Source of the DNA: Desulfotignum sp.
GTDB taxonomy: Bacteria > Desulfobacterota > Desulfobacteria > Desulfobacterales > Desulfobacteraceae
Reading direction: 5' to 3'
Assembly (NCBI GenBank): GCA_011390635.1
Contig: JAABSA010000004.1
Coordinates: 62,001-126,000, forward strand
Length of the DNA: 64,000 nucleotides
Made by a program: the position numbers and the translations under genes. Below the pieces are notes generated by a model. That model did no database searches, was not told where the DNA came from, and saw nothing but the letters and a program-made list of their open reading frames with translations. The number at the start of each line of letters is the position of its first letter. The first letter of the stretch is position 1. This document shows, in pieces, positions 1 to 6,637 of the stretch.

Positions 1-1
1 G

Positions 2-256
2 AGTGATCTTCTTGACAACAAAGAAGCTGCACAAGAGGCAGTCGTGGAATGGCTGAACAAAAAAGCCAAAACCAAATCCAAGTTTTATATCAAGGATTTT
101 TATAAGATTTTCCCGGATGACAAACCCAGAATGATTAAAAAAGTAGTCAATAAAATGGTGGAAGACGGAATCCTTGAATTCTGGTCTTCCGGTTCCACCA
201 CCATGTATGGTCTCAAAGGCGGGGGTATCCAGCACTCTTCTGAAGGTGAAAATTAA
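2..256 (+). CDS. dsrD: DsrD, dissimilatory sulfite reductase accessory protein (5' end outside window)
   Basis: The frame is open from base 2, and the true start lies just left of the window; the GTG at 44 is internal. About 84 residues are visible. The protein is small and basic, of winged-helix type, and its C-terminal half holds the run EFWSSGSTTMYGLKG, which I recognise as the DsrD signature. In sulfate reducers DsrD follows dsrAB and stimulates sulfite reduction by DsrAB in the cytoplasm. dsrA and dsrB would be expected immediately to the left. The next gene, dsrN, starts 23 bases downstream on the same strand, which fits a dsrABDN-type order. The identity is secure; only the first few residues are missing. 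Confidence 0.93.
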   Translation, partial: SDLLDNKEAAQEAVVEWLNKKAKTKSKFYIKDFYKIFPDDKPRMIKKVVNKMVEDGILEFWSSGSTTMYGLKGGGIQHSSEGEN

Positions 257-279
257 GATAAGATAAAAGAAACAAACCC

Positions 280-1743
280 ATGCAGGCAAGTTGTGAAAGT
301 GTCCCTGGCGTAGTGGTGGCAGGTCTCAGGGGTGGATCGGGCAAAACCATTATCTCCCTGGGGATCACCGCTGCATGGAAGCGCATGAATATTGCGGTCT
401 CCCCGTTTAAAAAAGGTCCTGATTATATTGATGCCGGCTGGCTTTCCCTGGCAGCCGGCCGCCCCTGCTACAATCTTGACACCTATCTGTGCGATTCTGC
501 TGTTGTGCAGCAATCCTATCTATCACACTCCCAATATTGCGACATCGCCCTTGTGGAAGGAAACCGCGGTCTTTATGACGGCATTGATACCGATGGTTCC
601 ACCTCCACGGCAGAACTGGCCAAACTGCTGAATTTGCCGGTGGTGCTGGTGCTGGACTGCACCAAAAGCACTCGGACCATGGCTGCGCTGCTGCTGGGGT
701 GCATGCATTTTGATCCACAGGTGCGCATTGCCGGGGTGATCCTCAACCAGGTGGCCGGCAAACGCCACCAGAAAAAAGTTGCGGCCAATATTGAACGGTT
801 CTGCAAAATACCGGTATTCGGTGCCGTTCCCAAACTGGGATCCGAAGATTTTCCCGAACGTCATATGGGGCTGGTACCATCGGCAGAACATGGGTCTTCT
901 CACAAAGCCCTTGCCGCAGTCGCAAAAATGGCCACTGACCACATTGATCTCAACGCCCTGTACCGGGCAATAATTGATGACTGCACAACCTGTGGGAAAC
1001 AAAAAATTCCGATTGCCCATCAACATCTTCTCGCCGGCCACAAGCCGACGGCCCCGGCAGTTTCAGTGCCGACAAAAAATCAGCAACCACAGAATCAGGT
1101 GGTTATTGGTGTCATCAGGGATTCTGCTTTCCAGTTTTACTATCCGGATAATCTGGAGGCATTGAAAAACCTGGGAGCCCACATTGTATTCATCAGTCCG
1201 CTAAACCAGAAAACCCTTCCTGATGTCGATGCACTTTACATGGGCGGGGGATTTCCGGAAACCCATGCGCCCCAGCTGGCAGAAAACACACATTTTCGGG
1301 ATCATCTCAAACGCCTTTCCCTGAAAGGACTGCCCATTTATGCTGAATGCGGCGGTTTGATTTTCCTGGGCCAAAGTATCAGCCTAAAAGACAAAGAATA
1401 CCCCATGTCCGGCATTCTGCCCATCTGGTTCGGTCTTTCCATAAAGCCCCAGGGCCATGGTTATACCCGGGTGCAAGTGAAGCATGAAAATCCATTTTAC
1501 CGCTTCGGGGAGATGTTAAAAGGCCATGAGTTCCGGTATTCAAAAATTTTGAAAATCGATTTTCAAGACCATGAAATGGCCTTTTCCATGGAACGGGGCA
1601 AGGGCATTCTGGATAAAAAAGATGGTTTTTTTAAAAACAATACCTTTGGTACCTATACCCACATCCATGCCCTGGGATCGGTTTCCTGGGCCCCTTCCCT
1701 GGTGGCAAACGCCAGGGCGTATAAAGCGAGGAGATATCCATGA
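280..1743 (+). CDS. dsrN: DsrN / cobyrinate a,c-diamide synthase family amidotransferase
   Basis: The 487-residue protein has the CobB/CbiA layout. An N-terminal ATP-binding domain carries the P-loop GLRGGSGKT at residues 15-23. From about residue 272 there is a class I glutamine amidotransferase domain with the nucleophile Cys357 in AECGG and a late THIH segment at 460-463. The family amidates tetrapyrrole carboxylates in an ATP- and glutamine-dependent way. Directly behind dsrD the likely substrate is siroheme, giving the amidated siroheme used by DsrAB. A role as cobyrinate synthase in B12 synthesis is the alternative, but no cobalamin genes are nearby. The stop overlaps the panC start (ATGA). 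Confidence 0.9.
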   Translation: MQASCESVPGVVVAGLRGGSGKTIISLGITAAWKRMNIAVSPFKKGPDYIDAGWLSLAAGRPCYNLDTYLCDSAVVQQSYLSHSQYCDIALVEGNRGLYDGIDTDGSTSTAELAKLLNLPVVLVLDCTKSTRTMAALLLGCMHFDPQVRIAGVILNQVAGKRHQKKVAANIERFCKIPVFGAVPKLGSEDFPERHMGLVPSAEHGSSHKALAAVAKMATDHIDLNALYRAIIDDCTTCGKQKIPIAHQHLLAGHKPTAPAVSVPTKNQQPQNQVVIGVIRDSAFQFYYPDNLEALKNLGAHIVFISPLNQKTLPDVDALYMGGGFPETHAPQLAENTHFRDHLKRLSLKGLPIYAECGGLIFLGQSISLKDKEYPMSGILPIWFGLSIKPQGHGYTRVQVKHENPFYRFGEMLKGHEFRYSKILKIDFQDHEMAFSMERGKGILDKKDGFFKNNTFGTYTHIHALGSVSWAPSLVANARAYKARRYP

Positions 1744-2591
1744 AGGTAATAGCAGCAATAGATGAAATGACCCGGTTTTCACAAAAGCTGCGATGCGATG
1801 GCCGAACCATCGCGTTTGTACCCACCATGGGATTTTTGCATGAAGGCCATCTGGCACTTATGACCGAAGGCAAAAATAAAGCCGATCACCTGGTGGTATC
1901 CATTTTTGTGAACCCGGCCCAGTTCGGTCCCAGCGAAGATCTTTCCACCTACCCCCGGGCGTTGGACCAGGACCTGGAAAAATGTCGGGATATCGGTGCC
2001 ACCGCCGTATTTACGCCGTCTGCAGATGATATGTATCCTAATGGTCATGAAACCTATGTGGTACTGGAAAAACTGCCATTCCATCTGTGCGGTCTGTCCA
2101 GGCCTGTCTTTTTCAAAGGGGTGGCCACGGTGGTGACCAAATTGTTTAACATTGTCAGACCCCATGCAGCCCTGTTCGGGGAAAAGGATTTTCAGCAGCT
2201 GGCCGTGATCCGGCGGCTGGTAGAGGATCTTTGTTTTGATATTGAGATTGTGGGGGTACCCATTGTCCGGGAACCGGATGGTTTGGCAATGAGCTCCAGA
2301 AACAAATACCTGACACCAAAACAGCGGCCCCATGCACTGCTGCTGCATCGCAGCCTTACAGCAGCCCAAAAAATGGTGGCAACAGGTGAATCAGATGCCG
2401 GCAAAATTGTGGCCCTTGCCAGAGAAGTTCTGACATCCTGCGCAGATATCCGGTTGGACTATGTATCCATATGTGATCCTGCCTCCCTGGATGAGATCGC
2501 CGTTGTTGAAGGTGCGGCACTCATGGCTATTGCCGTCTGGCTGGGAAAGACCCGCCTCATTGATAACCAAATGCTTGTGCCGGTGCCTTGA
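1740..2591 (+). CDS. panC: Pantothenate synthetase
   Basis: The 283-residue protein joins D-pantoate and beta-alanine using ATP, the last step of pantothenate synthesis, in the cytoplasm. The nucleotidyl-transferase motif PTMGFLHEGH sits at residues 28-37, with the HIGH-type signature HEGH. FVNPAQFGPSEDL and FGEKDFQQL follow, and MSSRN lies near residue 185; all are usual for PanC and the length is normal. The ATG overlaps the dsrN stop by four bases and has GAGGAG at 1728-1733 at good spacing inside dsrN, so the two are probably translationally coupled. The link to sulfite reduction looks positional rather than functional. panB and panD are not in the window. Confidence 0.97.
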   Translation: MKVIAAIDEMTRFSQKLRCDGRTIAFVPTMGFLHEGHLALMTEGKNKADHLVVSIFVNPAQFGPSEDLSTYPRALDQDLEKCRDIGATAVFTPSADDMYPNGHETYVVLEKLPFHLCGLSRPVFFKGVATVVTKLFNIVRPHAALFGEKDFQQLAVIRRLVEDLCFDIEIVGVPIVREPDGLAMSSRNKYLTPKQRPHALLLHRSLTAAQKMVATGESDAGKIVALAREVLTSCADIRLDYVSICDPASLDEIAVVEGAALMAIAVWLGKTRLIDNQMLVPVP

Positions 2592-2630
2592 AAATTAAAT
2601 CAGGTGCATTTTTTTTTGCTGAAGATACAA

Positions 2631-2677
2631 AAAGGGACAGTTTTTTCCGGCATAAAACCGTGCAAAACCGTCCCTTT
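2631..2677. repeat. Imperfect inverted repeat between convergent genes
   Basis: AAAGGGACAGTTTT (2631-2644) faces AAAACCGTCCCTTT (2664-2677), pairing at 13 of 14 positions around a 19-base loop. It lies between the ends of panC and the cytochrome c3 gene, so it could act as a bidirectional terminator or be a REP-like element. It lacks a clean T-run on either side. Confidence 0.5.
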
Positions 2678-2682
2678 AAATG

Positions 2683-2717
2683 TAACAATCTGCTGCGTGA
2701 ATCTAACAATCTGCCGC
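2683..2717. repeat. Two 14-base direct repeats with 21-base period
   Basis: TAACAATCTGCTGC at 2683-2696 and TAACAATCTGCCGC at 2704-2717 differ at one base and start 21 bases apart. The function is unknown. Confidence 0.55.
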
Positions 2718-2739
2718 ATTGAAAACGGTAGGTCTTACC

Positions 2740-3195
2740 TTACGCTTTTTCATGGCACTGGTTGCAGGAAGTGGGGGCGGGTCCTTTACGTCCCTTGGGA
2801 TCTCCAGCTTCTATATTGACTTCTTTGTGGCATTCTCTGCAGTTGCCATGCATGGCATTTTCATGGACCATGATGTCGGATCTGTTGTCCTGGGTTTTTT
2901 CAAAAATATTGTGGCATTCATAACAGGGGTGAACGTCATCGCCCATTGTAAGTTCCAGGGGTTCCCCGTTTTCATCATGGTGGCATTCACCACAGGAGAT
3001 ATTATATTCTTCAATATGTTTTTTATGGGTGAGGGTCACAGGTTTAAACTGGGGCTCCCCTTTTTTGCGGCTTTCATAACCAGGGGTTTGCAGTTGAAAG
3101 GTGTCATCCACTTGGGTTCCGGCCTGCAAGCCGGTTGTGATAAAAATGGCAGCAATTGCGGCAATCAGCAGCAGCAACATCAGTTTTTTGTTCAT
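2740..3195 (-). CDS. Class III tetraheme cytochrome c3
   Basis: A 151-residue exported protein. A signal peptide (about residues 1-26, basic start then a Leu/Ile/Ala-rich core) is followed by four CXXCH heme sites at residues 68-72, 91-95, 119-123 and 144-148. Extra histidines at 57, 60, 73, 89, 111 and 116 can supply the sixth ligands. This is the pattern of periplasmic tetraheme cytochrome c3, which takes electrons from periplasmic hydrogenase or formate dehydrogenase and passes them to membrane complexes. I chose the start at 3195 because AAAGGAG (3207-3213) precedes it and the signal peptide begins there; the frame stays open further upstream but has no signal. All four sites are CXXCH, with none of the CX4CH spacing seen in some c3 proteins. 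Confidence 0.92.
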   Translation of the reverse strand: MNKKLMLLLLIAAIAAIFITTGLQAGTQVDDTFQLQTPGYESRKKGEPQFKPVTLTHKKHIEEYNISCGECHHDENGEPLELTMGDDVHPCYECHNIFEKTQDNRSDIMVHENAMHGNCRECHKEVNIEAGDPKGRKGPAPTSCNQCHEKA

Positions 3196-3349
3196 AATGC
3201 GGTTTACTCCTTTGGCTGTTGAATACATTATTTGTTTTTTTGCCAGCACCGTTATCCGGCACCGGTTGGTTTTTATGGAAATAATTTTCCTGTTTTTTTC
3301 ATAACACCGGGACAAAGTCAATAAAAAAATATGGGTGCCTCCTGGGGGA

Positions 3350-4192
3350 TTACGTTGTGGTGTCGTCCTCCTTGTCCGGTGATGCATCCGATGGGCTGGG
3401 GACAGTGTCAGGGTCTTTGTCGGTATCGGTTTTTGGCGATTCATCCGTTTGTTCTTCATCAGACGGCGGTTTTTTGCCAAAAACCCGGGCACCGATAATG
3501 CTTATTTCATAGAGGATCATTAAGGGAACGGCCATCATGACCTGGGTGATCACATCCGGCGGGGTGATCAAAGCCGCACCCACAAAAAAGAGCAGCAGTG
3601 CATATTTTCGGTTCTTTTGTAAAAACGGCACCGTCACCAGGCCCATGCGCGCCATAAAAGTGAGCACCAGGGGCAGTTCGAAAACAAACCCGAAGGCCAA
3701 AAGCATTTTAGAGGCAAATGAAAGATACTCTTTCATGGAGGGCATGGCCTGGATGGTATCGGTGGCAAACCCGAGAAAAAACTGGAAACCATAGGGGAAT
3801 ACAATGAAATACCCGAAAGAAGATCCCAGAACAAAAAAGAAAATGGATAGCACCACCACCGGCAGCAGGTATTTTTTTTCATTCCGGTAGAGTCCGGGAG
3901 ACACAAACATCCAGAATTCGTAGAACAGTACAGGCGTTGCCACCACAATACCGGCCAGCAATGATACCTTAAGATAGGTGAAAAATGCCTCGGGCAGGCC
4001 GGTGAAAATCATTTTTGCATCACCACTGGCTTCCATGGCGGTTACCAGAGGTGCGGTGAGAATCTGAAACAGTTTTTCCTTGAAGGCATAAGCCCCGGCA
4101 AATCCCACACCAACCGCAATAAATGATCGGACAAGCCGGTCACGCAATTCCCCCAGATGTTCTGTAAACGGACTTTTGGTTTCGGTCTGCAT
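3350..4192 (-). CDS. tatC: Sec-independent protein translocase TatC
   Basis: The 280-residue integral membrane protein carries the TatC start signature (EHLGELRDRL near residue 10) and about six membrane segments up to residue 235. TatC binds twin-arginine signal peptides and, with TatB, forms the receptor of the folded-protein export route. The last 40 residues are a highly acidic, Asp/Ser/Pro/Thr-rich tail that is unusual in length and probably disordered in the cytoplasm. The start codon overlaps the tatB stop (TGATG), so the two are translationally coupled. Tat export suits a sulfate reducer, whose periplasmic hydrogenases and formate dehydrogenases are often Tat substrates. Confidence 0.96.
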   Translation of the reverse strand: MQTETKSPFTEHLGELRDRLVRSFIAVGVGFAGAYAFKEKLFQILTAPLVTAMEASGDAKMIFTGLPEAFFTYLKVSLLAGIVVATPVLFYEFWMFVSPGLYRNEKKYLLPVVVLSIFFFVLGSSFGYFIVFPYGFQFFLGFATDTIQAMPSMKEYLSFASKMLLAFGFVFELPLVLTFMARMGLVTVPFLQKNRKYALLLFFVGAALITPPDVITQVMMAVPLMILYEISIIGARVFGKKPPSDEEQTDESPKTDTDKDPDTVPSPSDASPDKEDDTTT

Positions 4193-4578
4193 CAGTTGTC
4201 TGCTTTTTTTGCGTCAGTGCCGCCATTTTTCCGAACATCATTTTCAGGTTCAGGCGGTTTTTGTAAATCATCGAGCGGTTCGTCCGGAGGGATCTGGTTT
4301 TTGTCCGAGTCTGGTTTTTCCGAATTTTTTTCCTTGTCTTTGTCTGTTTTCTCCCGACGGGATTTTCGGGTCACATCATTCAGGTCTTTGGCAGATGGTG
4401 TAACATCATGGAGGGTGGTTTCCATGTCAATGCTGCGCTTGAAATCCTGGGCTGACCGCTTGAATTCTCCCATGGCCCGTCCCAGTGTTTTGGCAAGTTC
4501 CGGCAGCTTTTTGGGGCCGATGACGATCAGGGCTATGGCCAGGATCAACAATATTTCGGGCATTCCAAGACCAAACAT
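4192..4578 (-). CDS. tatB: Twin-arginine translocase subunit TatB (TatA/B family)
   Basis: The 128-residue protein has one N-terminal membrane helix (about residues 5-21) opening MFGLGMPEILLI, a Gly-Pro hinge at about 21-22, an amphipathic helix to about residue 50, and a long charged tail rich in Lys, Asp and Pro. An acidic residue early in the helix, the GP hinge and the length point to TatB rather than the shorter TatA, although a bifunctional TatA/B cannot be ruled out from sequence. AAAGGAG lies seven bases before the ATG. It is the first gene of a tatB-tatC pair with a candidate promoter just upstream. Confidence 0.87.
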   Translation of the reverse strand: MFGLGMPEILLILAIALIVIGPKKLPELAKTLGRAMGEFKRSAQDFKRSIDMETTLHDVTPSAKDLNDVTRKSRREKTDKDKEKNSEKPDSDKNQIPPDEPLDDLQKPPEPENDVRKNGGTDAKKADN

Positions 4579-4626
4579 TTTATTTTATATCTCCTTTATG
4601 TGCAGCTTGCTCTACAGGTAAAAGGT

Positions 4627-4654
4627 TTTACACCGAATGTGCGGAGTGTGTCAA
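4627..4654 (-). promoter_or_regulatory. Candidate sigma70 promoter for tatBC
   Basis: On the minus strand TTGACA (4654-4649) and TGTAAA (4632-4627) are 16 bases apart, about 50 bases ahead of tatB. The -10 element overlaps the small palindrome GTAAAA-gg-TTTTAC (4618-4631). The -35 consensus is perfect. Confidence 0.5.
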
Positions 4655-4673
4655 CCTGAACAATAGTCAGGTT
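4653..4673. repeat. Hairpin at the end of the helicase gene
   Basis: AACCTGA (4653-4659) and TCAGGTT (4667-4673) form a 7-bp stem with a 7-base loop. In the plus direction it is followed by a T-run, but the flanking genes run on minus. It overlaps the helicase stop and the tatBC -35 element, so its role is unclear. Confidence 0.4.
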
Positions 4674-6259
4674 TTTTTGGTAAATTTTTTTGCCGGTCCG
4701 GGGCGCCGTCTTCTTTTTGGCCCGATTTTTGGCTGGGCCGGTTTCTGAGGCTGCCTGGGAAGGGGTTTGGGCAATGGCTGCTCTAAGGTTTCAGATGGGT
4801 ATTCACAATGGATTTTATGGCCCAGCACTTCTTCGATCTGGGGGATCTGAAAGGAACTCATTTCATCGGCAAAGGAAATGGAGGTGCCGGTGGCACCGGC
4901 CCGTCCGGTTCTTCCGATGCGATGAATATAATGTTCGGGTTCAAACGGCATGTCATAATTGACCACATGGCTGATGTTTTCAATGTGCAGTCCCCGGGCT
5001 GCCACATCCGTTGCCACCAGGATATTGATGGTGCCGTTCTTGAACTGGTTCAACACCTTGAACCGGTTGTCCTGGGAAACATCTCCTGACAACACCTTGC
5101 ATTTTTGCCGGTACCGGACCAGTTTGTCACATAAAAATTTTGCAGTATCCTTGCGGTTTACAAAAACAAGCACCCTGTCAAGTTTTTCCGATACAATGAG
5201 GTTGTAAACATGCTGGAATTTTTTATCTTCCGTGGTCAGGTAAACCACCTGGCGGATACTGTCTGCGGTGGTCTGCTCCGGATCAATTTCAATTTGAACC
5301 TTGTTTTTGGTGGTCCAAGAATCTGCCAGACGCAAAACCGCATCGGTCAGGGTGGCGGAAAAAAACAGGGTCTGTCGTTTGTCCTTGTGTGGTGTCATGT
5401 AAACCAGACGTCTGACATCCGGAATAAATCCCATGTCCAGCATCCGGTCCGCCTCATCGATGACCACGATTTCCACTTTGGATAAATTGATGCGTTTTTG
5501 CCGGATGAAATCCAAAAGCCTCCCCGGGGTGGCAATAATGACATCAACCGGATTGTCCTGGAGTATCTGCTGCTGTTTGGCATAACCGGTGCCCCCGTAA
5601 ACGGACACGATTTTTAACGCAGTATATTTGGCCAGATCATTGAAATCTTTTTCGATCTGGTGCACCAGTTCCCGGGTGGGCGCCAGAATCAGAGCCCTGG
5701 GAAATCCTTCTTTGTTTTTTGTCTGGTTTTGGGTAAACGTTTTGATCATGGCGATAATAAAGGTGGCGCTCTTTCCGGTTCCGGTCTGGGCTTTGGCTGT
5801 GGCATCCTTGCCTGCAAGGGTATGGGGTAAAAGCGCTGACTGGATATCCGTGCAATAGGAAAAGCCCAGGTCGGCTATGGCATGCATGAGGGTGTCAGGC
5901 AGATCCAGGTCATGGAAACGGGTCTTCCCCTCCTTAGGTTCCACCAAAAAATTTTCCACAGACCAGGGCTGCTGTCTGTTGTTTTTTTGGGGCGGCTCCC
6001 CCTGGGCACTTTTTTTTGCAGCGGTCTGACGGATTGGTTTTTTTTGTACCTGCTGGTCTGAATGGGATTCTGCAGGTGGTTTTAAAAATTCGGATTCAGA
6101 TGTGTTCTGCAATCTTGGGCCATTTTCTGCCCTGTCGGCCTGTTGCTGCTTTGGACCAGGTGTGATGGGTTTGTCAGCCAGGGTGTTGTTTGTCAGCTGA
6201 TCTTTTTTTGACCGGGGTTTTTGTAACAGCTGCTTGAAAAATGAGATAAGTGGTTTCAA
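4667..6259 (-). CDS. DEAD-box ATP-dependent RNA helicase, RhlB/RhlE-like
   Basis: The 530-residue protein has a complete two-domain helicase core. Motif I AQTGTGKS is at 166-173, PTRELV near 195, TPGRLLD near 245, DEAD at 268-271, SAT at 301-303, the ATDVAARG segment near 420 and HRIGRTGRAG at about 446-455. Such enzymes unwind short RNA duplexes in ribosome assembly or in mRNA decay. The first 110 residues are low-complexity, rich in Gln, Lys and Pro, and the C-terminus ends in a basic Pro/Arg/Lys tail; both probably bind RNA. The core resembles RhlB/RhlE rather than DbpA or CsdA, but the exact subfamily cannot be fixed by eye. It is transcribed alone. Confidence 0.92.
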   Translation of the reverse strand: MKPLISFFKQLLQKPRSKKDQLTNNTLADKPITPGPKQQQADRAENGPRLQNTSESEFLKPPAESHSDQQVQKKPIRQTAAKKSAQGEPPQKNNRQQPWSVENFLVEPKEGKTRFHDLDLPDTLMHAIADLGFSYCTDIQSALLPHTLAGKDATAKAQTGTGKSATFIIAMIKTFTQNQTKNKEGFPRALILAPTRELVHQIEKDFNDLAKYTALKIVSVYGGTGYAKQQQILQDNPVDVIIATPGRLLDFIRQKRINLSKVEIVVIDEADRMLDMGFIPDVRRLVYMTPHKDKRQTLFFSATLTDAVLRLADSWTTKNKVQIEIDPEQTTADSIRQVVYLTTEDKKFQHVYNLIVSEKLDRVLVFVNRKDTAKFLCDKLVRYRQKCKVLSGDVSQDNRFKVLNQFKNGTINILVATDVAARGLHIENISHVVNYDMPFEPEHYIHRIGRTGRAGATGTSISFADEMSSFQIPQIEEVLGHKIHCEYPSETLEQPLPKPLPRQPQKPAQPKIGPKRRRRPGPAKKFTKKT

Positions 6260-6289
6260 TAGTAGACTCTATGTTTGGGTTTGCAAATG

Positions 6290-6394
6290 ATAACTGCCTG
6301 TGTGTTATATGAAATAACCATACAGCCCGCATGATAATTTCATGATTTGTTGTGCCTGTCAGGGCATGGCCGTGAGTAGCAGACAGGCAGTTAT
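6290..6394. repeat. Long-range perfect 12-bp inverted repeat
   Basis: ATAACTGCCTGT (6290-6301) and ACAGGCAGTTAT (6383-6394) are exact inverse complements about 80 bases apart. Smaller dyads lie inside, for example GTTAT-ATGAA-ATAAC. The block fills the gap between the helicase start and the AOR-operon terminator. Confidence 0.6.
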
Positions 6395-6410
6395 TTGTGA
6401 AGCAAAATTT

Positions 6411-6446
6411 TGGCAGGGGGGTAACCTGCGGGTTACCCCCCTGCCA
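6411..6446 (-). terminator. Strong hairpin terminator of the AOR operon
   Basis: TGGCAGGGGGGTAACC (6411-6426) and its exact complement (6431-6446) form a 16-bp stem with a 4-base loop. On the minus strand it is followed by AAAATTTT, a modest T-run. It overlaps the stop codon of the MoaD/ThiS-like gene and closes that operon. Confidence 0.75.
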
Positions 6447-6630
6447 CCAACGGCAACAGGCGGATGATGGAACCATCAGGAATCGGTGTTTCATGAAATC
6501 TGGGACTGGAAACCAGTTTGCCGTTAAGGCGCACCACCGAACAGAACCCGACACCTTCCATCTGTTCCAGAAGATCAGCTATGGTCATGCCCTGGTGCCA
6601 TGTGACGGGTTTGTCATCCACCTGTATCAT
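6433..6630 (-). CDS. MoaD/ThiS-like ubiquitin-fold sulfur carrier
   Basis: The 65-residue protein has the length and ending of a beta-grasp sulfur carrier. It closes in LLPLVAGG, and the terminal Gly-Gly is the site of adenylation and thiocarboxylation. A central RLNGKLV segment fits the family. It begins seven bases after the stop of the aldehyde:ferredoxin oxidoreductase gene and shares its terminator. The likely job is to deliver sulfur for the pterin dithiolene of the tungsten or molybdenum cofactor of that enzyme. A role in thiamine or cysteine sulfur transfer cannot be excluded. No dedicated activating E1 enzyme is adjacent. Confidence 0.82.
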   Translation of the reverse strand: MIQVDDKPVTWHQGMTIADLLEQMEGVGFCSVVRLNGKLVSSPRFHETPIPDGSIIRLLPLVAGG

Positions 6631-6637
6631 AAAAGCG

